64,000 nt of DNA from Hallella multisaccharivorax DSM 17128 (GTDB lineage Bacteria > Bacteroidota > Bacteroidia > Bacteroidales > Bacteroidaceae), in NCBI RefSeq assembly GCF_000218235.1, contig NZ_GL945017.1:3052422-3116421 (forward strand), in the 5' to 3' direction. The translations under genes were made by a program, and so were the position numbers. Below the pieces are notes generated by a model that saw only the letters and a list, made by a program, of their open reading frames with translations, did no database searches and was not told the DNA's origin. Below, in pieces: positions 44,882 to 52,752 of this stretch (the stretch's first letter is position 1; each line of letters starts with the position of its first letter).

Positions 44882-45643
44882 TTACTTCTTCCAGGCGTCT
44901 ATGATGCCCTTGAAGTCAGCGGCCTTCAGGGAAGCGCCGCCGATGAGTCCACCGTCGATGTTGGGCTTAGCAAAGAGCTCGGCAGCGTTGCTGGGCTTGC
45001 AAGAGCCACCGTAGAGGATGGTCGTGTCCTCTGCTGCCTCTTTACCATACTTGTCAGCAACGATAGTGCGGATATAAGCCAACATCTCTTCGGCCTGATC
45101 AGAAGTAGCGGTCTTGCCAGTGCCGATGGCCCAAATTGGCTCGTAAGCGAGCACAATATTCTTCCACTCCTCTGCGGAGAGGTTGAAGACACTGCCGTCA
45201 AGCTCAGCCTTAACGACCTCATTCTGTTTGTTTGCCTCACGCTCATCGAGGGTCTCACCGCAGCAGAATATGACCTTCAGGCCGTTAGCCAAGGCAAGCT
45301 GTACCTTTTCTTTCAGAATTTCAGGTGTCTCGTGGTAGTACTGACGACGCTCTGAGTGACCAAGAATGACGTACTGGGCTCCTGTTGACTTCACCATGGC
45401 AGCTGATACCTCACCTGTATAGGCGCCTTTCTCCTTGTCAGCACAGTTCTCAGCGCCGAGCTCAACTACGTTCCGGTCGAGTACCTGAGCCACACTTGCC
45501 AAATGGATGAATGGTGTGCAAATAATCACGCCGCAATTGGGCTTGTCAGCCTTCAGTGTCTCATTGATTTCCTTTGCCAGGGCAACGCCCTCCTGCAGGT
45601 TCTCGTTCATTTTCCAGTTGCCTGCAACAATTTTTTTTCTCAT
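44882..45643 (-). CDS. tpiA: Triose-phosphate isomerase
   Basis: This enzyme interconverts dihydroxyacetone phosphate and glyceraldehyde-3-phosphate in glycolysis. It is 253 residues with every key element: GNWKMNEN (Lys11), [10 protein letters not shown] (catalytic His), [25 protein letters not shown] (catalytic Glu and loop 6) and [12 protein letters not shown]. It lies 44 bases after the DoxX-like gene on the same strand, in what looks like a conserved Bacteroidales cluster. Confidence 0.98.
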   Translation of the reverse strand: MRKKIVAGNWKMNENLQEGVALAKEINETLKADKPNCGVIICTPFIHLASVAQVLDRNVVELGAENCADKEKGAYTGEVSAAMVKSTGAQYVILGHSERRQYYHETPEILKEKVQLALANGLKVIFCCGETLDEREANKQNEVVKAELDGSVFNLSAEEWKNIVLAYEPIWAIGTGKTATSDQAEEMLAYIRTIVADKYGKEAAEDTTILYGGSCKPSNAAELFAKPNIDGGLIGGASLKAADFKGIIDAWKK

Positions 45644-45687
45644 AATAGAATAACAATTAATAAAGTGTATGACCTGTTGTTCAGTGT

Positions 45688-47082
45688 CTATTCATTTTTT
45701 TGCTTCTTGAAAGAGGTAAAGAATTTGTTGTTTTCCAGTTTCTTTTCTTCCTCTCTCAGCTTGTCGCCACGCTCTCTGACTTTCCTTTTCACATATTGGG
45801 TCCATGCCCACGTCCTGTCCGCAAAGACAAGGAGCAGGAGTGGAATGAAGAACCATAGCACGACCTGCATGATGGTCTTCCCGAGGCTTTTCTTCGGCAT
45901 GGCGCCGATGTCAAGCTTGGAGAGTGGTGCATTGAGGCTGGCACTTGACGGCAAGTCGTTGTGACTCCACTTCCGGATAATGGTACCGTCTTTCAATAAG
46001 AGTAGTCCAGGATTGCTCCGAATGATGGTTTTAAGGGTGGTCTCATCGGTGAAGGCAAAAGGATACTCTGCTCCGGTGATGTCTTCCCAGTGTCGGATGT
46101 CCTTTTCTCCGGAGGCTGTGAGACAGTAGAACGGTATTTTCTGCTCCTGACAATACTCGTAGAGCTGGTCGATGTCGCCGAAATTGGAGTCGTCGGCTTG
46201 CTCTAAGTGCGGAGAGATGAGCAGGAACACATATCCGCGCGCATTGAGAACGCTGTCGGTGATGTCGTCGCCGTCGGGTTTCTCAATGGAGAAGTCATGG
46301 ATGGGTGGCACGAATCCGGCCTTTGTCTGTACCGTCTTGGAATCAACAAACTGCCATGAGGAGTCGGGATAGTTGTCGAGTGTGAACGTCTTTCTGACGC
46401 CATTCTTCTGCAAAACAAAGGTTGTTTCAAACTCAGGATGCGGTGCACCCTTCGGAATCTCCATACCTTTCTTGATGTTCATGCCGATATGATAGGGGCG
46501 GAAGTCAATGAGAGGCAGGTGATAGAGGCAGTGCCCGCTGAGCAGAAGAATGAAAAGGATGGAGTAATTGATGGCGATCCACTGGTTGGAGCGTGAGAGG
46601 AAGCGATACATCCTTAGCGGTTGCCATGCCACAACGCAGGAGGCAGCGAGGAGTAGAATATTTTTCAGCAGAGTCTCCACATTGGTCAAGTGGATGGCAT
46701 CACCGAAGCAGCCGCAGTCTTTTACGGGATTGTACAGTGCTGTCCATATCGTGATAAACGTCATCACGGCCATGTATGCCACGATAAGCTTTGAGATCAG
46801 GTGCCGTCGGATGGCGAAGAGTGTGAAGACACCAAGGCAAAACTCCAGCGCGGAAAGCGCGATGGCGGAAAGCAGCGTTACAATGTCGGGGAAATACTGT
46901 GCGAGACCCACGGCGGAGAGATAGTCCTGGATTTTGTATTGTGTGCCGATGGGATCCACAGCCTTCACAAACCCTGAGAGTACAAAGGTTGCACCCAAAA
47001 GGAAACGGCATACATTGACTGCGACTGTCAAGGCCGCTTCCTTGGCTTTACTGCCTGATTTCTGTGAGCTGAGATATGCCAT
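45688..47082 (-). CDS. DoxX/MauE-like membrane protein with thioredoxin-like C-terminal domain (BT_3928-type)
   Basis: This 464-residue protein joins two parts. Residues ~15-160 are a four-helix DoxX/MauE-type membrane domain ([19 protein letters not shown]) with the motif [14 protein letters not shown], whose closely spaced cysteines suggest redox or disulfide chemistry. After another TM segment, residues ~215-400 form a periplasmic thioredoxin-like region ([41 protein letters not shown]) without a CxxC at the usual place. A final TM segment ([16 protein letters not shown]) and a basic tail close it. The function is unknown; a role with other thiol-redox proteins is a guess. Its start overlaps the DUF1599 stop, so they are translationally coupled. 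Confidence 0.8.
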   Translation of the reverse strand: MAYLSSQKSGSKAKEAALTVAVNVCRFLLGATFVLSGFVKAVDPIGTQYKIQDYLSAVGLAQYFPDIVTLLSAIALSALEFCLGVFTLFAIRRHLISKLIVAYMAVMTFITIWTALYNPVKDCGCFGDAIHLTNVETLLKNILLLAASCVVAWQPLRMYRFLSRSNQWIAINYSILFILLLSGHCLYHLPLIDFRPYHIGMNIKKGMEIPKGAPHPEFETTFVLQKNGVRKTFTLDNYPDSSWQFVDSKTVQTKAGFVPPIHDFSIEKPDGDDITDSVLNARGYVFLLISPHLEQADDSNFGDIDQLYEYCQEQKIPFYCLTASGEKDIRHWEDITGAEYPFAFTDETTLKTIIRSNPGLLLLKDGTIIRKWSHNDLPSSASLNAPLSKLDIGAMPKKSLGKTIMQVVLWFFIPLLLLVFADRTWAWTQYVKRKVRERGDKLREEEKKLENNKFFTSFKKQKNE

Positions 47083-47624
47083 TACTTCAACAAACGGATG
47101 GCTCCGAAGACGGAGTAGTTGATAATGTCAAGCAGATTAGCGTCTATACCCTCAGATGCCACGGCTTTACCGTGTAGGTCTTCCAGTTCCTTGATTCGCG
47201 CTATCTTCGTGAGAATGAAGTCGGTATAGCTGCTCACACGCATGTCGCGCCACGCTTCGCCATAGTCGTGGTTCTTTTTTTGCATGAGTGTGAAGGCCTC
47301 CTGTGCGAGACTGTCGTACAAGGCGAGAGCTTCTGCGGTATTCATATCGGGATTGATGACAGCGGGATGGGAGAGCTGTATAAGTCCAATGATGCCGTAA
47401 TTGACCAGTGCCAGAAACTCAGGACGGATGCCTTCGTTGACCAATGCCGAGCCTGTTGTCTCGATGTCACGTATGCGACGGGCCTTGATGAAGAGCTGAT
47501 CGGTGAGCGAAGTGGGTCTGAGAATGCGCCACGAAGCCCCATAGTCGTGCAGCTTCTTGGCGAAGATGTCACGGCATTCAGCCATGACACTCTTGAATTG
47601 CTGGTCTGTATTATGTTCTGCCAT
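47082..47624 (-). CDS. DUF1599 domain protein (two internal repeats)
   Basis: This 180-residue soluble protein contains two copies of one motif: KKLHDYGASWRILRPTSLTD with FIKARRIRDIE, then KKNHDYGEAWRDMRVSSYTD with TKIARIKELE. DUF1599 has been linked to nucleotide-related chemistry by comparative genomics, but no activity is established to my knowledge. I favour the ATG at 47624: the consensus -7 box at 47648-47655 would put the transcript start next to an upstream ATG (47639), leaving it no leader, whereas AGAAAAGG precedes 47624. It is first in the cluster running to xth and overlaps the next gene. Confidence 0.85.
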   Translation of the reverse strand: MAEHNTDQQFKSVMAECRDIFAKKLHDYGASWRILRPTSLTDQLFIKARRIRDIETTGSALVNEGIRPEFLALVNYGIIGLIQLSHPAVINPDMNTAEALALYDSLAQEAFTLMQKKNHDYGEAWRDMRVSSYTDFILTKIARIKELEDLHGKAVASEGIDANLLDIINYSVFGAIRLLK

Positions 47625-47647
47625 AGCCTTTTCTGTCATAACATCTG

Positions 47648-47655
47648 CAAAGTTA
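47648..47655 (-). promoter_or_regulatory. -7 box of the DUF1599-to-xth cluster promoter
   Basis: On the minus strand it reads TAACTTTG, an exact TAnnTTTG. The -33 is weak. Its position only 8-23 bases from two candidate ATGs helps to choose the second one. Confidence 0.55.
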
Positions 47656-47717
47656 CTAATTTTTTAAGAGTGTATGGCAGAAAAGGCTCTTTTTTTATGC
47701 TTGCACCCTTGCAGCCG

Positions 47718-48131
47718 TCAGTCTTGCTGTTGCCGCTTGTGGATGACGCGTACTGTGCCACAGAGGGCATCGTAGCGTACTTGCAGCGAGTCACGTTTCA
47801 CACGCAGCATGTTTCTCTTGTAGAGGTCGTGCTCTTGTCCCAACTGCCTGATGGTGGCCTGTAGGGCTGAGTCGGTCCGCCCAATGTCGTTTTGGGTCAT
47901 CTTCAGTGAGGCGTCCTGCCAGATAATGAGTGCCTTCTCACGGCTCTTGATGGCCTTGGGATGGTTGGCGCGCAACCGTGTGATGGCATTGAGTGTAGCC
48001 TGATAATCGCCTGCATGATAGAGCGAATCGATCTTGCTCATCAGCGGCGCCGCCTTCTCGTCTTCCGTCTGTTGGCAGGCGGAGAACAAGGCGATGGCGG
48101 CAAGGAAAAAGCATGTTTTTACTTTTGTCAT
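47718..48131 (-). CDS. Small hypothetical lipoprotein
   Basis: This 137-residue protein has a signal peptide MTKVKTCFFLAAIALFSAC and a mature start QQTEDEKAAPLMSKIDSLYH. The rest is helical and charged (YQATLNAITRLRANHPKAIK, then EKALIIWQDASLKMTQ), resembling a TPR-like or coiled-coil helical hairpin. I do not recognise a named family. It follows the pair 4 SusD-like gene after 26 bases on the same strand and may be an accessory of that transporter, or simply co-transcribed. Confidence 0.75.
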   Translation of the reverse strand: MTKVKTCFFLAAIALFSACQQTEDEKAAPLMSKIDSLYHAGDYQATLNAITRLRANHPKAIKSREKALIIWQDASLKMTQNDIGRTDSALQATIRQLGQEHDLYKRNMLRVKRDSLQVRYDALCGTVRVIHKRQQQD

Positions 48132-48157
48132 GATGACATTATTTGCGAATCTAACAA

Positions 48158-49573
48158 TTATTTGACGAATGGCACGACATAGTCGGAGTGTTTGTTTTCC
48201 ACAATGACGTGGTTCATGTTATAGTGTATGGTGACGGTATGGCTGTCAGCGTCGAGATCGAAGTTATCCATTTCGCCGTTTTTGGGGATGAATGGTGGAA
48301 TAACTGCCTCGGTGAAGGCCTCCGCCGAGGGCGCATGGGCTGCCTCGGTGTCACAGAGAGGCAACCGGATACCGAGGTCGGCGACACGTCGCCCTTCCGC
48401 CATGAAGACTTCCTGCCGCAAGAGATAGATGAGTTCGAGAAGGTTGTCGCCTTTCGCGGCATCCACCATCGCCTTGTCTACCGATGTGCCTGAGACAATG
48501 GGCACGTTGACATAGGTGGTGTTGGAGCGTGTCTGGACAAGGCCACTACGATAAGGGTCTGTCGCCGAGGCGCGCACCTTGTAATCGGCAGACATGGGGT
48601 AAGGCTTGGATTTACTGTTATACATCTCGCAATTGGCATCAATGATGCGCATGGTGGGCCGGCTGTTGACGAGCCGGAGCAACTGCCGCAGCCAGGTCCT
48701 GGCAGCCTCATCGTTGCCGCCGGCCGCCTCAGCTTCGGCAAGAATCAGATAGTTCTCCTCCGCTTTCGCAATGCAGACGGGCCGTTCCTCGGTGGAAGAG
48801 GTCTTGAAATATTTCGGATCGAGGAAGTCGAGACGTGGTAAAGGCTGGAACCAGTTGTCCCATAGGGCTTCCTGTGCGATGTTGTTGACGTTGTTGGCTC
48901 CGTCGTAATTGACGAATTTCACGAAGTCTGGGCTGGCACTGAGTGCGGCTCGGGCATGGCTCATCGCCTCATCGCGGTCGCCGAGACGGTAGCAGGCTCG
49001 GGCGAGAAGCGTCTCTACGAACGCGCGGTCACTGTCGACAGGTGCTTCCTCAAGGGTGGCAGCAAGTTCTTTCCGCGCCTCTTCTAATAGCTCACGCCAG
49101 GGCTTGACGTCGCCACCGTTCTGCATAGGCAGTCCCGTGAAGGTCTCTCCACCGAGGATGAACGAGTAGGCGCGGATCCAGTCCAGTGTGAACTTCTGTT
49201 CATGAGAGAGTTTCGTGTCGTGCTTAGCCACGGTAAGGAGTCCGTAGTCAGCTGACTCCCTAAGCGTTGCTGCCCAGCGCTGGAGGTCCTTCACGTCGTC
49301 GTCAGTGCTGAGAAGCATGGGTTGGTCGAAGACATTGCTTGAGCGTGAATACTGGTTATAGTAGTCATCAGAGACAAGTTCCAGCAGCTGCACATAACTT
49401 CCCACAGCTTGTGAGAGCTGCATCTCCGTGCCATTGACCCATGCCTGCATGGCATTGTCGGAGTGAAGATATTTGCTCTCGTCGACATTGGGGTCGGCAT
49501 TGCCGTCGCCTTGCAGCAGATCGCAGGAGGCGAAAAGTAGGGGGGCGAGGCAGAGAATAATCATTTTTTTCAT
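48158..49573 (-). CDS. SusD-like lipoprotein, short form (pair 4)
   Basis: This 471-residue lipoprotein has a signal MKKMIILCLAPLLFASC and mature start DLLQGDGNADPNVDESKYLH. The helical TPR scaffold of SusD proteins is visible (IRAYSFILGGETFTGLPMQN, LLARACYRLGDRDEAMSHAR), as is a late LIYLLRQEVFMAEGRRVADL that corresponds to the conserved RxxE..GxRxxDLxR block. It is shorter than pairs 1-3 and lacks the usual SusD C-terminal PIPxxE-type ending. It pairs with the TonB receptor 44 bases upstream. The substrate is unknown. Confidence 0.85.
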   Translation of the reverse strand: MKKMIILCLAPLLFASCDLLQGDGNADPNVDESKYLHSDNAMQAWVNGTEMQLSQAVGSYVQLLELVSDDYYNQYSRSSNVFDQPMLLSTDDDVKDLQRWAATLRESADYGLLTVAKHDTKLSHEQKFTLDWIRAYSFILGGETFTGLPMQNGGDVKPWRELLEEARKELAATLEEAPVDSDRAFVETLLARACYRLGDRDEAMSHARAALSASPDFVKFVNYDGANNVNNIAQEALWDNWFQPLPRLDFLDPKYFKTSSTEERPVCIAKAEENYLILAEAEAAGGNDEAARTWLRQLLRLVNSRPTMRIIDANCEMYNSKSKPYPMSADYKVRASATDPYRSGLVQTRSNTTYVNVPIVSGTSVDKAMVDAAKGDNLLELIYLLRQEVFMAEGRRVADLGIRLPLCDTEAAHAPSAEAFTEAVIPPFIPKNGEMDNFDLDADSHTVTIHYNMNHVIVENKHSDYVVPFVK

Positions 49574-49617
49574 GGTAATGGGGATATTGTGATGGGCCTA
49601 TTAAGCACTGGGGGCGA

Positions 49618-52371
49618 TCAGAATGTTGCGCTGAGCGTGAGGATATACTGTCGTGGCGCGGAGAAGGTAGCATAGTTGATACCTCCCGCAGCCACTGCGC
49701 CTTGGGAGCGTGCACTGCTGAGTACAGCCTCTGGGTCGTCCTGTGCCGCGGTGAAAGAGAACGGATTATAGACATTCATGGCCACGCTGATACTCTTCAC
49801 GCTCCGTACACGAGGGTGAAAGGTATAGTCGAGGCGGATGTCGCGTACCTTGAAGAAATCGGCACGCTCTACGAAACAACTGGTGAAGTTGAGCCACGTC
49901 TGCGCGTGTGTCTGCTTGCCGAGTGCCGCATCAGGTACGTTCTTGTCAGCCAGTCCCTTGCGGAATCGGAACTGTCTATTCCACTCATGCATGTAGCTGC
50001 CGTGCTGCCAGTCTCCGTTGGCTGTCAGTGTCCACCCGAGGTAACGTAGGCTTGCCCTGAGATTGCCGAAGATAGACGGGATGGTGGAGCCGAGGTCGGC
50101 ACCTTGTTCCACTGCTTTCAGCGTGCCGTCGTTGTTGATTACTGCCTTGGCACCGTAGAGATAGCCCACGGGTCTGCCCTCGGTAACTGCCGTCATAATG
50201 GTGCGTGGCGAGAATCCACCTATCTGGAAGGTAGGCAGGCCACCCGTAGAGACCACACGATTGCGGTTGGTGTTAAGCGAGGCCTTGACGTCAACAGTCC
50301 ATTGGCGGTTATCTACGGGCTTGAGTCCGACTGTCATCTCCATGCCACGATTGCTGATACGTCCCACGTTGGCAAGGTACCACGACTGTCTTCCTGAGGA
50401 GGGGAGGGTGGGAACACTGAAGAGTGCGTCTTTCGTCAAGTTGTAATAATAGGTGAATGAAAGGCTGACGATGTCGTGAAAGAGCGAGGCATCGAAGCCC
50501 GCCTCATACGAATGCTTGCGTTCGGGTCCCAGGTTGGGGTTGCCCTGCTGGCCGAAAACGGCGGCTTGCGCGCCGTTGAAGGTCACCTCGTCGACGGTGG
50601 TCTCGAAGCTATAGGCAGGGGGATAGGTGCCTGCCACGCCGTAGTTGGCGCGCAGACGCATGTTACTGACGAGTCCGCGGTCGTGGAACTGCTTCATGAA
50701 AGGCTCATCGGAGAGCATGTAAGACAGTCCCACCTTGGGATAAGCCTGCCAGCCCACATTGTCACCAAAGGCTGAGTTGTAGTCCATGCGCAGCCCCAGA
50801 TCAAGATAGTACTTGTCGAAGAATCCGATATTGTCCTGCAGGTAGACCCCGTAGCTGCTCACACGGCTCTTGCGCTCATCGGCATTGACCACCGCGGCAC
50901 CACTCATGACGCGCGCGCCGTCGCGTACGCCACGCCCTGCATAGAGCACCTGATGGTCGTCGGTGGAGAAGAACTGGAATCCCGCTGTCGCGATGTTGCT
51001 CACAATGTCGGCGAAGCGGTAGCGATACTCGGCACTGGCGTCAGCGGTGAGGCCAAAGGTAGCGCGCGAAGTGTTGTTCACGCGTCCGGCGTCGGTGGTG
51101 CCCTTGGGCTTCACCTGTGTAGCGATGAGCCAGGCGTTGGTGATGATTTCCTTGAAATCGTCGTTGCGGTAATCAAGGCCGAAGATGCCTTTTATCGTCA
51201 GTCCGCTCAACGGACGCAGGGTGAGTGTGTGTGACATCTGGAAGCGTTTGATGCTTTCCTTGTTGTCCTGCAAGCGCTCGGCCTCACTGATGAAGTCCTT
51301 GAGCGACCGGTATTGGGTATCGTCCATGGCATCGAGGTCGGCTATGTAGTTGTGGCGATTGCCCTCAGCGTCGGTGTAGACGAGGTCAGCTGCCGCCGAA
51401 CACTCTGTGGTCCACAGCGGAGTGTACAGTCCTTGGTTGCCGTTGCGGCGGCGGGTGAAGTCGGTAGCGACGAAACCGAAAGAGTTGTCGTAGGAGAGAA
51501 TGGAGTTGATGCGGGCGTGTGACCCAAAGCGTAGGTCGTATTTCTTGTTCTCATTGCCATTGTGAATCATCATGCCGTCATCGTGCTGCATGGATGCGCC
51601 CAACGAATATCCGAAACGGTCGTTGCCTCCATTCATTGAAAACCTGTATTTCTGATAGACGCCGGTCTGATGGAGTAGGTCTTTGGTGCGATGGAAAAAG
51701 TACCACTGGGTGTCGGCTGCGGTGAGTCCGAGCTCCATAGCCGCAGACGCATGAAACGTGCCGTCGCCTCCCTTCTTGGTGGTGATGAGTATTACTCCGT
51801 TGGCGGCATCTGAACCGTAGAGCGTGGTGGCGGCGCCTCCTGTGAGGTATTCGATGTGGTCGATGTTTTCCAGGGGGATGTCTCCCAGTGATCCGGAAGC
51901 CGCTGTCTCACCCATGGGCAGGTCGCTCAGGCCGTAGGGCTCCGGCGAATAACCGCTTTTTCGGAAGCCTACGGACGCACCGGTGTTGAGGTTGTCCACG
52001 CGTACGCCGTCGACATAGATGACCGGCGTGGAGTTGGAATAAGCCGACGACAGCCCTCGCGCGCGTATCTGCGAAGTGGTTCCTGGCTGTCCGCTATTGA
52101 TGGAAATCTGAATGTTGGGAAGTGCGTCCTGAAGCAGGTGGTCGAGGCGGTCGGACGGGAGGGCTTTCAGATCCTTGGCTGAAACCTTGGCCACTTCTGA
52201 CGAAAGGCGACGGCGCTGGAGTGCACCGCCCTGTCCGGTCACTACGACTTCGTTGAGGTAGAGGCTGTCTGTAAGAAGGTTGCGCAAAGGTGTGGTGTCC
52301 GAGGTCCCGCCGTAAGCCGCGATCGTCACGACCGATGCTGAAGCAAGCCCCAGAAAGGAAACAAATCTCAT
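49618..52371 (-). CDS. TonB-dependent receptor, SusC-like without the N-terminal regulatory-like domain (pair 4)
   Basis: This 917-residue outer-membrane receptor has a signal peptide (MRFVSFLGLASASVVTIAAY). The TonB-contact segment LYLNEVVVTGQ comes almost at once, at about residue 37. The ~80-residue carboxypeptidase-D-like domain of the other three SusC proteins is missing. Plug elements are present (IRARGLSSAYSNSTPVIYVD and IEYLTGGAATTLYGSDAANG), and the barrel ends QYILTLSATF. It is otherwise SusC-like and keeps a SusD partner, so the pair is a compact variant. I found no exact TAnnTTTG box upstream; a 22-bp repeat array lies 234-343 bases beyond its start. Confidence 0.9.
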   Translation of the reverse strand: MRFVSFLGLASASVVTIAAYGGTSDTTPLRNLLTDSLYLNEVVVTGQGGALQRRRLSSEVAKVSAKDLKALPSDRLDHLLQDALPNIQISINSGQPGTTSQIRARGLSSAYSNSTPVIYVDGVRVDNLNTGASVGFRKSGYSPEPYGLSDLPMGETAASGSLGDIPLENIDHIEYLTGGAATTLYGSDAANGVILITTKKGGDGTFHASAAMELGLTAADTQWYFFHRTKDLLHQTGVYQKYRFSMNGGNDRFGYSLGASMQHDDGMMIHNGNENKKYDLRFGSHARINSILSYDNSFGFVATDFTRRRNGNQGLYTPLWTTECSAAADLVYTDAEGNRHNYIADLDAMDDTQYRSLKDFISEAERLQDNKESIKRFQMSHTLTLRPLSGLTIKGIFGLDYRNDDFKEIITNAWLIATQVKPKGTTDAGRVNNTSRATFGLTADASAEYRYRFADIVSNIATAGFQFFSTDDHQVLYAGRGVRDGARVMSGAAVVNADERKSRVSSYGVYLQDNIGFFDKYYLDLGLRMDYNSAFGDNVGWQAYPKVGLSYMLSDEPFMKQFHDRGLVSNMRLRANYGVAGTYPPAYSFETTVDEVTFNGAQAAVFGQQGNPNLGPERKHSYEAGFDASLFHDIVSLSFTYYYNLTKDALFSVPTLPSSGRQSWYLANVGRISNRGMEMTVGLKPVDNRQWTVDVKASLNTNRNRVVSTGGLPTFQIGGFSPRTIMTAVTEGRPVGYLYGAKAVINNDGTLKAVEQGADLGSTIPSIFGNLRASLRYLGWTLTANGDWQHGSYMHEWNRQFRFRKGLADKNVPDAALGKQTHAQTWLNFTSCFVERADFFKVRDIRLDYTFHPRVRSVKSISVAMNVYNPFSFTAAQDDPEAVLSSARSQGAVAAGGINYATFSAPRQYILTLSATF

Positions 52372-52595
52372 ACTGCAATAAAATGTTTACAAATAATTTA
52401 CAATGTTCTCCTGTATTTTGGTGCAATTATCGCTATATTATTCCGGATGGGCAAAAAAGCGTTAAGAAATTAATTATATTTAAGATTTTATCCATCTTAC
52501 AGTCGTAATTCTGATGTTAAGCTTCTCCTGTTTCATTCCCTGGCTGTAGCGTGGTCATGGCATGCCAAATGGTGGCTTTCACAGGGTGTGGCTGA

Positions 52596-52714
52596 GACGC
52601 GTTGCCTCTACACTGTAGACGCGTTGCCATTACAGTGTAGACGCGTTGCCATTACAGTGTAGACGCGTTGCCATTACAGTGTAGACGCATTGCCATTACA
52701 CTGTAAACGCATCG
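52596..52714. repeat. 22-bp tandem repeat array F (5 full copies plus a leading partial)
   Basis: Full units begin at 52605, 52627, 52649, 52671 and 52693; a fragment starts at 52596. Units 2-3 are identical (CCATTACAGTGTAGACGCG then TTG); units 1 and 5 have the C centre (TACACTGTA). The 381-base gap between the pair 4 receptor start and the TamB-like gene end otherwise holds an AT-rich stretch upstream of the receptor and nothing else recognisable. Confidence 0.93.
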
Positions 52715-52752
52715 GGTGCAGAGTGCTGTGGAATGCTGAGAGAGGTAAGTCG

